This document shows, in pieces, positions 17,886-25,960 of a stretch of DNA of 64,000 bases. The stretch covers positions 1-64,000 of the forward strand of contig JAWKRB010000014.1 in NCBI GenBank assembly GCA_041389885.1, given 5' to 3'. Source of the DNA: JAWKRB01 sp041389885 (GTDB lineage: Bacteria > Myxococcota_A > Polyangia > Polyangiales > Ga0077539). The position numbers and the translations under genes were made by a program. How positions within the stretch are numbered: the stretch's first letter is position 1; each line of letters opens with the position of its first letter. Under the pieces are notes generated by a model that was given only the letters and a program-made list of their open reading frames with translations, made no database searches and was not told where the DNA came from.

Positions 17886-19118
17886 ATGGGCACGATGACT
17901 TCGCACAAGGTGTTGCACGTCGAGGGTGGGGTTCCGGTTCGCGCGTGGGTTCACGGCGTGGAGATGGAGCTCGAGGCCGAGGCGCAGCTCCGCCGGGTGG
18001 CCGCGATGCCCTTCGTGCACAAGCACGTCGCCGTGATGCCCGACGTGCACGCGGGCAAGGGCGCGACGGTGGGCTCGGTGATCGCGACGAAGGCCGCGAT
18101 CATCCCCGCCGCGGTGGGCGTCGACATCGGCTGCGGGATGATCGCCGTGCGCACCTCGCTCACGGCCTCGTCGCTCCCCGACGACCTCAAGGGGCTGCGC
18201 TCGGCCATCGAGCGGGCCGTCCCGCATGGGCGCACCGACAACGGCGCCCGCAACGACCGCGGCGCCTGGCGCGACGTGCCCGCGGCCGTCGCGGCGGCGT
18301 GGGAGGGCCTGCGCGCGGGCTACGAGGAGGTGGTCGCCGACTGTCCGCGGGTCGGTCGCGGGGTGACCGCGGAGCACCTCGGCACCCTCGGCACGGGCAA
18401 CCACTTCATCGAGGTCTGCCTCGACGAGTCCGACGCCGTGTGGGTGATGCTGCACTCGGGCTCGCGCGGCGTGGGGAACCGTATCGGCTCGAACTACATC
18501 GAGCGGGCGAAGGCCGAGATGCGCCGTTGGTTCATCGCGCTGCCCGACGCCGACCTCGCGTACCTCCCCGAGGGCTCTGAGCACTTCGCGGGGTACCTGC
18601 GGGCGCTGAGCTGGGCGCAGCACTTCGCGGCGACCAGCCGTGAGCTCATGCTCGCGGCCACGCTGCGGGCGATGCGCGACGCGGGCGTGCTGCCGCCCTT
18701 CGAGGCGACCCTCGAGGCGGTGAACTGCCACCACAACTACGTGTCCGTGGAGCGGCACTACGGCGAGAGGGTCTACGTGACCCGCAAGGGCGCGGTGCGG
18801 GCGGGCGAGGGTGAGCTGGGGATCATCCCCGGCTCGATGGGCGCGCGCTCGTACATCGTGCGCGGCAAGGGCAACGCCGAGAGCTTCTCGTCGTGCTCCC
18901 ACGGCGCGGGTCGAAAGATGTCTCGCACCGCCGCGCGCAAGGCCTTCTCGCTCGAGGACCACGCGCGGGCCACGGCGGGCGTCGAGTGCCGCAAGGACGA
19001 GGACGTGATCGACGAGACCCCCTTGGCCTACAAGGACATCGACGCCGTGATGCGCGCCCAGGACGACCTCGTCGAGGTCGCGCACACGCTCAAGCAGGTG
19101 CTGTGCGTGAAGGGTTGA
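17886..19118 (+). CDS. rtcB: RNA-splicing ligase RtcB
   Basis: A 410-residue GTP/Mn2+-dependent RNA ligase that joins RNA 2',3'-cyclic- or 3'-phosphate ends to 5'-OH ends. Visible active-site elements: PDVHAGKGATVGSVIAT (52-68), metal ligands Asp80 and Cys83 in VGVDIGCGM, His173 in GTGNHFIE, His190 in MLHSGSRGVGN, and the guanylylated His339 in SCSHGAGRKMSR. Length is normal for the family. ATG 17886 follows a good Shine-Dalgarno and the sigma-54 promoter, so expression should depend on RtcR. No rtcA (cyclase) is in the window. A perfect hairpin covers its stop codon. Confidence 0.96.
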   Translation: MGTMTSHKVLHVEGGVPVRAWVHGVEMELEAEAQLRRVAAMPFVHKHVAVMPDVHAGKGATVGSVIATKAAIIPAAVGVDIGCGMIAVRTSLTASSLPDDLKGLRSAIERAVPHGRTDNGARNDRGAWRDVPAAVAAAWEGLRAGYEEVVADCPRVGRGVTAEHLGTLGTGNHFIEVCLDESDAVWVMLHSGSRGVGNRIGSNYIERAKAEMRRWFIALPDADLAYLPEGSEHFAGYLRALSWAQHFAATSRELMLAATLRAMRDAGVLPPFEATLEAVNCHHNYVSVERHYGERVYVTRKGAVRAGEGELGIIPGSMGARSYIVRGKGNAESFSSCSHGAGRKMSRTAARKAFSLEDHARATAGVECRKDEDVIDETPLAYKDIDAVMRAQDDLVEVAHTLKQVLCVKG

Positions 19119-19133
19119 GCCCGACGGGGCTCA
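19116..19133. terminator. bidirectional hairpin spanning both stop codons
   Basis: A perfect 7-bp palindrome TGAGCCC-GACG-GGGCTCA lies exactly between rtcB and the convergent marR gene. Its first three bases are the rtcB stop codon and its last three are the complement of the marR stop codon. Symmetry and position suggest a shared terminator; no long T-run follows. Confidence 0.6.
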
Positions 19134-19613
19134 GTCTTCTTCGTCGGCGCTCGCCTCGCCCCCGAGCACCGCCTCGCAGAACGCGGCGTGGTGCTTGAGG
19201 GTCTTGCGCGAGAGCCCCTCGAAGAGCTCGCGGGTCACCTCGTCGAGGATCGCCTCGACCTCCTTGCGGCGCTTTCGCCCCTTCTTCGAGAGGTAGAGGT
19301 GCTGCAGCCGGCCGTCCTTCGGGTCTTTGACCCGGAGGACGAGCCCGGCCTTCTCGAGCTTGTCGACCATCGGCGTGAGCGACGACTTCTCGTACTTCGC
19401 GCTGCGCGCGAGCTCCGTCGGCGTCTGCCCGTCCTTGGCGTCGAGGCTCGCGAGGATCGCGAGCTGCGCCGGCGACACGTCTGCCACCCCGCGGTCCTTC
19501 AGCGCGCGTCGGCACCGCGCGGCGAGGGCGAGCGCGGCCCGCGTGGTGAGAAAGATGGGGTTCTCCCTGAACACGTCCGTTCGCTTCTCCGCCATGATGG
19601 TTGGAGGTCCCAC
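19131..19613 (-). CDS. MarR-family transcriptional regulator
   Basis: A 160-residue winged-helix regulator. The MarR core is visible: helix-turn-helix VSPAQLAILASLDAKDGQ..TELARSAKYEKSSLTPMVDK and the wing VLRVKDPKDGRLQHLYLSKK (DxR motif as DGR). It is likely a dimeric repressor responding to small ligands. The start is uncertain: GTG 19613 has GGGAG only 3 bp upstream, while ATG 19595 gives MAEKRTDVF with weak ribosome-binding sequence. The C-terminus is acidic (GGEASADEED). It converges on rtcB; whether it regulates any neighbour is unknown. Confidence 0.85.
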   Translation of the reverse strand: MGPPTIMAEKRTDVFRENPIFLTTRAALALAARCRRALKDRGVADVSPAQLAILASLDAKDGQTPTELARSAKYEKSSLTPMVDKLEKAGLVLRVKDPKDGRLQHLYLSKKGRKRRKEVEAILDEVTRELFEGLSRKTLKHHAAFCEAVLGGEASADEED

Positions 19614-19674
19614 GATCTCCCGCGCGCGGCAACCACTGGACAGATGAATCGCATCGGAGCTCCAGCGCTCGCGC

Positions 19675-21078
19675 TCAGCTCCCGCTCGATTTGCGCTCGA
19701 TCCACGCGGCGACCTCGCGGGCGTGCGCGACGCCGTGCACCGAGATGCCCGAGGGCACCTCGCCCCGCTCGACGTTCGCCCTCGGGATGAGCGCCCGGCG
19801 AAACCCGAGCTTCGCGGCCTCCTCGAGCCGCGGCGTGCAGCGCGGCACCGCGCGTACCTCGCCCGCGAGGCCGACCTCGCCGAACACCACCAGGTCCGGA
19901 GGCAGCGCGAGCTCGACCACGCTCGACGCCAGGGCGCAGGCGACCGCGAGGTCGGCCGCGGGCTCCTCGATCGACGCGCCCCCGGCCACCGACACGAACA
20001 CGTCCCGGTCGCGCAGCGAGAGCCCGGCGCGCTGCGAGAGCACCGCGGTGAGGATCGACAGCCGCGTCGCGTCGATGCCCGTCGCCACCCGGCGCGGAGA
20101 GGGCATCGCCGAGGGCGTGACCAGCGCCTGCACCTCGAGCAGCAACGGCCGCGCGCCGTCGGCCGACGAGATCACCACCGAGCCCGGCACGTCCTTCGGG
20201 CGCTCGGCGAGAAAGAGCGACGAGGGGTCGGGCACCTCGCGAAGGCCGTCCTTCGACATCTCCAGCACGGCGAGCTCGCCCGAGGCGCCGAAGCGGTTCT
20301 TCACCGTGCGAAGAATCCTCGGCCCGCCGCTGCGCTGCCCGTCGAAGGCCAGCACCACGTCGACCAGGTGCTCGAGCACCTTCGGTCCGGCCAGGGAGCC
20401 GTCCTTGGTGACGTGGCCGATGAGCACCATCGTGCGCCCCTGCTGCTTGGCGAGGGTGACCATTCGCGCGGTGACCTCGCGGAGCTGCGCCACCGAACCC
20501 GCCGCGCTCTCGAGCTCCGCGGTGCGCATGGTCTGCACCGAGTCGATGGCGATCATCGCGGGGTCGGCGCGGGCGATGGCCGCCTCGACCTCTTCGAGCT
20601 CGCCCGTGGCGAGGAGCCGCAGCGCGTCGTGCTCCTTCACACCGAGCCTGCGCGCGCGCCCCGCGACCTGCGCGGCGCTCTCTTCGCCGCTCACGTAGAG
20701 CACGCCCCCGCGCCCCGGATCCCTCGCCGCGAGGCTCGCGACGACCTGCAGCAGCAGCGTGCTCTTGCCCACCCCAGGCTCGCCGCCGATGAGCACCACC
20801 GAGCCCGTCACCAGTCCGCCGCCCAGCACCCGGTCGACCTCGCCCATGCCCACGGGGGTGCGCGGCGCGAGAGACTCCTCGGCGAGGGCGTCGGCGAGGG
20901 TGACCACCCGACCGCCCGTGGCGCTCACCGCGACCGAGCCGCGGGCGCGACCCGCCTTCACCCCGCGGGGCACGGCCTCTTCGACGACGGTGTTCCACTC
21001 GCCGCACCCGGAGCATCGGCCGGTCCACTTCGAGTGGATCGTGCTGCACTGCTGACAGACGTAGTTGGTGCCCTTCAC
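19675..21078 (-). CDS. radA: DNA repair protein RadA
   Basis: A 467-residue RecA-related helicase that drives branch migration during recombination. Zinc finger cysteines 8, 11, 22 and 25 (CQQCSTIHSKWTGRCSGC) are followed by Walker A GGEPGVGKST at 98-107, the RadA-specific KNRFG motif at 260-264 and a C-terminal Lon-like domain (PSPRRVATGIDATRLSIL; FGEVGLAGEVRAVPR). Length and motif order are standard and nothing is missing. It is on the minus strand 58 bp downstream of the outer-membrane protein gene. Confidence 0.96.
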   Translation of the reverse strand: MKGTNYVCQQCSTIHSKWTGRCSGCGEWNTVVEEAVPRGVKAGRARGSVAVSATGGRVVTLADALAEESLAPRTPVGMGEVDRVLGGGLVTGSVVLIGGEPGVGKSTLLLQVVASLAARDPGRGGVLYVSGEESAAQVAGRARRLGVKEHDALRLLATGELEEVEAAIARADPAMIAIDSVQTMRTAELESAAGSVAQLREVTARMVTLAKQQGRTMVLIGHVTKDGSLAGPKVLEHLVDVVLAFDGQRSGGPRILRTVKNRFGASGELAVLEMSKDGLREVPDPSSLFLAERPKDVPGSVVISSADGARPLLLEVQALVTPSAMPSPRRVATGIDATRLSILTAVLSQRAGLSLRDRDVFVSVAGGASIEEPAADLAVACALASSVVELALPPDLVVFGEVGLAGEVRAVPRCTPRLEEAAKLGFRRALIPRANVERGEVPSGISVHGVAHAREVAAWIERKSSGS

Positions 21079-21136
21079 GAGGGCGGAGGGTGCGCGCGAT
21101 CGCGCTGCGGCGCAACGCGATCGAGGACAGTGAATG

Positions 21137-23026
21137 TCAGTACATCACGCCGAGCACGCCGCGCAGGGTCTGCGCGGTCGACGAGGAGAAGCCCGCGAAC
21201 TCGCCCCCCGACGCGCGCTCGGTCTCCAGCGGCCCGAGGCCGGCCATGGGGAACAGCACGCCGTACTGCAGCGACGCGAAGAAGCCCGGCGCGGGGGAGG
21301 CGCCGAAGGTGCGGTCGCGGTAGTTCGAGATGTAGGTGAGCTCGGCGTTGAGCTCGACGCCGAGGTCGGCGGCGTTTCCTCGGGTCTGCACGAACTCGCT
21401 GGCGCGCGACCAGATCACGGCGGCGCGGCCGTAGAAGCGGTCGCCGCCGGGGCGGTCGACGAAGGCGTAGGTCACGCTGGGGCGAAAGTAGTAGGCCGAC
21501 GAGATCTGCCGAAAGATCTGTCGCCAGAGGATCATGTCGATGCGGTAGTCGGGGTGAAACCGAAAGGCCGTGAGGGCCCGCGCCTGCGCGCGAATCGGCA
21601 CGAGCTGGGCGTTCTGGTAGTTCAGACCCTCGACGTCGGGGTCGCCCGTGGCGAAGCCGGTCTTGAACTCCAGCGAGAGGCGGTTGTTCAGCAGGCGGTA
21701 CTCGAACTCGAGGGCGCCGCCGAACTGCGCGATCTCAAGCGGACGCTCGCCGGGGTCGCCGGGCGTCGTGCCGATGGCGAGGTTGCCGTAGATGAACGCG
21801 GCCTCCATCTCGAGGCGAAAGTTGCGGTGCAGCAGCTGAAACCAGAGGTCGAAGATGCCAGCCTGGGCGTTGCGACGAAGAAACGAGCTGCGAAACGTGT
21901 CGGTCGAGCCCACGGTGCGGGGGTCGTCCATGGTGTTGGCGACGCTGAGCTCGCTGGAGAGCTGCTGGTTTCGGTAGAGCGCGTAGAGACCGCCGTTCCA
22001 CACCATGTTGCCGCGCGCGAGGGCCTGGCGCGCCTCGGAGGCGTCGACGCGGTGACCGACGGCGACGCCGTACTGGTGCACGTCGTCGAGCTGCGAGACA
22101 TCGATGGGCTGTCCCTGACCAGGCTCGTTGCGAAACGACTGCGAGGTCGCGCCGGTGGAGGCAAAGTCGTAGAAGGCCGCGGCGAAGAGCCCGATGGAGC
22201 GAATGCGCAGCGCGTACATCAGGCGGTCGGTGTGCGTCTGGTAGTCGCTGTCGACGCCGTTGCCCGCGTTGGCGAGGATGCCGAGGCCCCACTGGCTGGG
22301 CATGCGGCCGAAGCGAATCTGGCCGAGCGTGGGGTTGGTGACCTCGGCCCAGGCGCGGCTCACCATGATCGACGGGACCAGGGAGTTCTGCTCGGTCGGC
22401 GTGACCTGCGTCTGCGAGAAGGCCGTGACTGGCGCCCAGGGCGACGCCGCGGCGCCCGCGCGGGCGTAGTAGCCCTGCGGGGTCGATCCCAGGATCAGGT
22501 TGTCGAGGATGTCGATCTGCGCGTGGATCGCGATGTTGTCGGTGACGTGAATCTCGGGGTTCACCCGCAGGCGCATGTTCGCCATGGTCTGCGTGGAGCC
22601 CGTGCAATTGCCCGGCACGCGCGCGGTGGTCCCCGGCGCGGGGTCGGTGGAGCAGAGGTTCTGGATGAGCCCGTCGGGGTTGCGAATCCACGGCACGTTG
22701 CCGCGCGCGTAGGAGCCCGCCGCGAGGGCGGGGTTGGCCCAGCCGAGGTCGAAGTCGGCCATGAGCTCGGGGCGCACGCGGAGGTACCCGTGCAGCACGA
22801 ACATCTGCCCCACGCGGTCGAGGAGGTTCGCGGGCGCCGGCGTCGCCACGGGACGGCCCGTCTCGGCCGCGACGGCCTCACGCGCCTCGGCGCCGGTGGG
22901 CGAGGGCTCGGGCACGCCGTTGGTCGCGCGGGTGGTGGGCGATGCGGGCTGGCCGGTCTGCGCGGCGCCCATCGAGGGCGCGAGAGAGAGCGTGAGGGCG
23001 GCAACCGGGGCGACGAGACGACGCAT
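21137..23026 (-). CDS. outer-membrane beta-barrel protein
   Basis: A 629-residue protein with signal peptide MRRLVAPVAALTLSLAPSMG-AAQ; this ATG (23026) is preferred to the earlier 23062 start because the signal peptide begins here. The mature part alternates aromatic-rich strands (GYLRVRPELMADFDLGWAN, IRFGRMPSQWGLGILANAG, FRLEMEAAFIYGNLAIG, YRIDMILWRQIFRQISSAYY) and ends in MY, as expected for a large outer-membrane barrel. It resembles a family of conserved myxobacterial barrels (TIGR04551-like, from memory). Role unknown, perhaps a porin-like channel. Confidence 0.75.
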   Translation of the reverse strand: MRRLVAPVAALTLSLAPSMGAAQTGQPASPTTRATNGVPEPSPTGAEAREAVAAETGRPVATPAPANLLDRVGQMFVLHGYLRVRPELMADFDLGWANPALAAGSYARGNVPWIRNPDGLIQNLCSTDPAPGTTARVPGNCTGSTQTMANMRLRVNPEIHVTDNIAIHAQIDILDNLILGSTPQGYYARAGAAASPWAPVTAFSQTQVTPTEQNSLVPSIMVSRAWAEVTNPTLGQIRFGRMPSQWGLGILANAGNGVDSDYQTHTDRLMYALRIRSIGLFAAAFYDFASTGATSQSFRNEPGQGQPIDVSQLDDVHQYGVAVGHRVDASEARQALARGNMVWNGGLYALYRNQQLSSELSVANTMDDPRTVGSTDTFRSSFLRRNAQAGIFDLWFQLLHRNFRLEMEAAFIYGNLAIGTTPGDPGERPLEIAQFGGALEFEYRLLNNRLSLEFKTGFATGDPDVEGLNYQNAQLVPIRAQARALTAFRFHPDYRIDMILWRQIFRQISSAYYFRPSVTYAFVDRPGGDRFYGRAAVIWSRASEFVQTRGNAADLGVELNAELTYISNYRDRTFGASPAPGFFASLQYGVLFPMAGLGPLETERASGGEFAGFSSSTAQTLRGVLGVMY

Positions 23027-23125
23027 GAACCTCCGCACGCGCCGCCTGTGCGGGGCGACCATTCGATCCCGCGGCGCGAGGCGGCGAAGGGGCTATCACG
23101 CGGCCGCGAAGGGAGTCAACGCGGC

Positions 23126-24712
23126 TCACCAGAGGTCGGCGATGGCGCCGAGGATCGCGAATCGCCCGTGCACCGCCTGCGCGAGCCGCGCGACCGCGGC
23201 CTCGCGGGTCGACGAATACGGCGGCCAGTGCAGCGCCCGCTCGGGGAGGTTGAAGGGAGACATCGCCAGCACCTGCCCCCGGGCCATCTCGCGCATCCCT
23301 TCGAGTCCGCCCCTGCGGCCCATGCCCAGCGCGCCGTCGGCGCCGTAGGGCGCGTCGGGGAGCCCCTCGGCGACCAGGGCGTCGTTGACCGCCACGCAGC
23401 CCGCGGGGATGCGAGGGGCGAGGGCGCGCGCGCGGTCCTCGTCGTCGGTGAAGAGGTAGGCGAGGGCGCCGGGGGAGGGGTGCGAGGCGAAGGTCGTCGC
23501 CGTGCGGTCGTCGTCGACGCGCATCAGGGCCAGCACAGGACCGACCACGACCTCGCGCATCACCCGCATCTCGGGCGTGCAGTTCAAGAGCACCGTCGCC
23601 GCGTAGAGCCGCCCGTTGCCCAGGCGCTCGCCACCCACCGCCAGCTCGGCGCCGTGGCGCACGGCGTCGGCCACCTGCTCCTCGAGCCGGTCGAGGTCGC
23701 GCCGGCGCTTTACCGGACCGACGTCGGTGGTGGTCCAGCGCGGGTCGCCGGGCCTGAGCTCGCGCGCCGCCTCGACGATCGCCGCCGCGACCTCGTCGTA
23801 GCGCGAGGTGTGCACGTAGAGCCGCTGGAGCGACCCCCGGCGCTGGCCGGCCTGCGCGAAGCGCGCGGCGACCACGGCGGCCACCGTGCGGGCCAGCGGG
23901 GCGTCGCCGCAGACGATCCCCGGCGACGACGACATCAGCTCGAGCGTCGCGGGGATCATCCGCGCCGCGCACTGCAGCGCCAGCCGCCGTCCAGAGGGCT
24001 CGGATCCCGCGTAGACCACCCGGTCGACCCCCGCCGACACGAGGGCCTCGCCCACGGGCGCGCCCCCGTACACGATCGTCAGCAGGTCCCTCGGGATGCC
24101 CCGACGCACGAGGATCTCCCTCGCCAGCCGCAGCGCGAGGGGCGTCGAGCGCGAGGGCTTGAGCACCACCCCGTTGCCCGCGATGAGCGCGTCGAACGCG
24201 GCGCGCAGGGGCATCGCGAGGGGGGCGTTCCACGGGGAGCAGACCGCGATGACGCCGCGGGCCCTCTGCACGATGACCAGGTCGCGGTGCGGGCGCAGGT
24301 GGGGGTGCCGCTCGACGCCGCCGAGCGCGTCCGAGCTCGCGCCCGCCGCCCACTGCGCGTGGTGCACCGCGGGCAGGAGCTCCAGCGCCAGGGCCTCGGT
24401 GCGGGTCAGCCCGCACTCCCGCTGCAGCAGCGAGACGAGCTCGTCTGACTCCGCGAGCAGCCGCTCTCCGGCGCTGCGCACCCGCTCCGCGCGCTCCGCC
24501 AGGGGCAGCTCCGACCACGCCGCCGCCGCCGCCCGCGCCCTCCGCGCCGCGTCGTGGGTGGCGGCCTCGCTCGACAGCGTGACGGTGCCCAGCGGCTCAC
24601 CGCTCGCCGCGTCCTCGCTCTCCAGGATCTGCGAGGGGTCGTGGGGCTCCGGGGGCCGCGAGGGGGCGTCGGAGGGCAGCGGGGCGTCGTTCGGGTCGGG
24701 TTCGTCAGACAT
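23126..24712 (-). CDS. aldehyde dehydrogenase-like protein lacking the catalytic Cys
   Basis: A 528-residue member of the ALDH superfamily: SPWNAPLAMPLRAAFDALIAG (159-179), KPSRSTPLALRLA (185-197), Glu258 in TLELMSSSPGIV. The active-site loop, normally GQxC followed by a small residue, reads GQRRGSLQR (289-297): Cys is replaced by Arg292. The NAD-binding GSxxxG-like element is AGSEPSGRR. The N-terminal ~45 residues are a Pro/Asp-rich extension. Without the nucleophilic Cys it should not oxidise aldehydes by the normal route, so it may be regulatory, act in another reaction or be decaying. No frame damage is visible. Confidence 0.85.
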   Translation of the reverse strand: MSDEPDPNDAPLPSDAPSRPPEPHDPSQILESEDAASGEPLGTVTLSSEAATHDAARRARAAAAAWSELPLAERAERVRSAGERLLAESDELVSLLQRECGLTRTEALALELLPAVHHAQWAAGASSDALGGVERHPHLRPHRDLVIVQRARGVIAVCSPWNAPLAMPLRAAFDALIAGNGVVLKPSRSTPLALRLAREILVRRGIPRDLLTIVYGGAPVGEALVSAGVDRVVYAGSEPSGRRLALQCAARMIPATLELMSSSPGIVCGDAPLARTVAAVVAARFAQAGQRRGSLQRLYVHTSRYDEVAAAIVEAARELRPGDPRWTTTDVGPVKRRRDLDRLEEQVADAVRHGAELAVGGERLGNGRLYAATVLLNCTPEMRVMREVVVGPVLALMRVDDDRTATTFASHPSPGALAYLFTDDEDRARALAPRIPAGCVAVNDALVAEGLPDAPYGADGALGMGRRGGLEGMREMARGQVLAMSPFNLPERALHWPPYSSTREAAVARLAQAVHGRFAILGAIADLW

Positions 24713-24831
24713 CTTCGCGGGCGCAGCCTACAGCGCCCCCGCGACGCGCGCGAAGGGAGGCGGCGCGAGCCCGCGTCGCGTAGGCTCCCGGCGCCAGGCG
24801 CGCCGCGCGCCCCGAAGGAGGCGTCTCCACC

Positions 24832-25338
24832 GTGTCAAAAGGATCCATCCGCGAGCTCCCCCCCGCGAGGCCCGTCGCCCTCTCGCGCACGCAGATGACG
24901 CAGCTGGTGTTCCCCGAGCACGCGAACGCGCTGGGGAAGGCCTTCGGCGGTCAGGTCATGGCCTGGACGGACATGGCCGGCGGCATCTGCTCGATGCGCC
25001 ACAGCGGGGGGCTCACCGTGACCGCGGCGATCGACGAGCTGGTGTTCGAGGTGCCGCTGCGCATCGGCGACATCGCCGTCATCGAGGCGAGGGTGAACGC
25101 CGCGTTTCGCACGTCGATGGAGGTGGAGGTGGAGGTGTGGGCAGAGCGCCCGGAGGTCACCGAGCGCGCGCGCTGCCTCGTCGCGCGGTTCACCTTCGTC
25201 GGCATCGACGCCGAGGGGAACACCCGGGTGATCCCCCCGCTGGCGACGATCGGCGAGGACGAGGCGCAGCGGGCCGAGGGCGCGGCGTCGAGGCGCGCCG
25301 CGAGGCTCGCGCGGCGGGCGCGTCAGGGGACGACGTAG
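24832..25338 (+). CDS. acyl-CoA thioesterase (hotdog fold, YciA-like)
   Basis: A 168-residue hotdog-fold hydrolase. The typical segments are FPEHANALGKAFGGQVMAW (27-45) with MAGGICSMRHSGG, and VTAAIDELVFEVPLRIGDIA (62-81). It would cleave acyl-CoA thioesters in the cytoplasm. GTG 24832 gives the start SKGSIRELPPARPVAL, matching family starts. The Arg-rich C-terminus (AASRRAARLARRARQGTT) is unusual and the last 16 bp overlap the convergent gene. Confidence 0.85.
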   Translation: MSKGSIRELPPARPVALSRTQMTQLVFPEHANALGKAFGGQVMAWTDMAGGICSMRHSGGLTVTAAIDELVFEVPLRIGDIAVIEARVNAAFRTSMEVEVEVWAERPEVTERARCLVARFTFVGIDAEGNTRVIPPLATIGEDEAQRAEGAASRRAARLARRARQGTT

Positions 25339-25745
25339 CGCTCGAGCGCGAAGGCCGCTCGCGTCAGCCGGATCAGTCCGTCGATGTCGCTCGCCGCGCG
25401 GGAGAAGGTGACCTCGTACCAGGTGTCGACCAGCTGCGCGGCGTCGCTCACGGAGCGAATCTCCCGCGGCTCGGCGCTCACCTCGGAGAAGCCCTCGGCG
25501 GCGAGGGGCGCGCTGCGGCTGCGCACCAGGTCGAAGAGCTGCTCGGGGCGCACCGAGACCGCGTCGCTGCGCTGGGCGCGAGCGACCACGAACACCATCG
25601 GAGCCGCGCCCGCGCGCACGCGCACCCCCGCCTCCATCAGCGACACGTTCTGCCGCTCGGCGAGATGAATCTCTTCGCCCCGGGTGCGAAACACCTCGAA
25701 GCCCGCGGCGATCAGCGCTCTCTTCAGCTCCTTGACTTCGACCAC
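25323..25745 (-). CDS. hypothetical protein
   Basis: A 140-residue soluble alpha/beta protein starting MVEVKELKRALIAAGFEVFR. No signal peptide or known motif; it has a pattern of alternating strands and helices (APMVFVVARAQRSDAVSVRP). The 3' end overlaps the thioesterase gene by 16 bp in convergent orientation. It is divergent from the patatin gene at 25961 with 215 bp between starts. Function unknown. Confidence 0.6.
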   Translation of the reverse strand: MVEVKELKRALIAAGFEVFRTRGEEIHLAERQNVSLMEAGVRVRAGAAPMVFVVARAQRSDAVSVRPEQLFDLVRSRSAPLAAEGFSEVSAEPREIRSVSDAAQLVDTWYEVTFSRAASDIDGLIRLTRAAFALERYVVP

Positions 25746-25779
25746 GCTCTCAGGCCCTCCAAGGCACGACGAGGAGCGA

Positions 25780-25809
25780 CGTAGCCCGCCCTCGTTTCGC
25801 GAGGCTACG
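25780..25809. promoter_or_regulatory. inverted repeat in a divergent intergenic region
   Basis: CGTAGC and GCTACG flank an inner CTCG/CGAG stem, forming a bulged hairpin within the 215 bp between the divergent genes at 25745 and 25961. It could be an operator or a leader hairpin; there is no direct evidence for either. Confidence 0.35.
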
Positions 25810-25960
25810 ACCCTACCACAACCCCTCTGCTGGCGAGAGCCACGCGGCGGTGACTTGTCGAATGCGCGGCTCCCTACGTAACCTACGGGGCGAGGCCACG
25901 ATCGGCCAGGGAGCCGACGCGCTCGCGCGCCGCGGCCGACGACGAAGGCGACGACACTCG

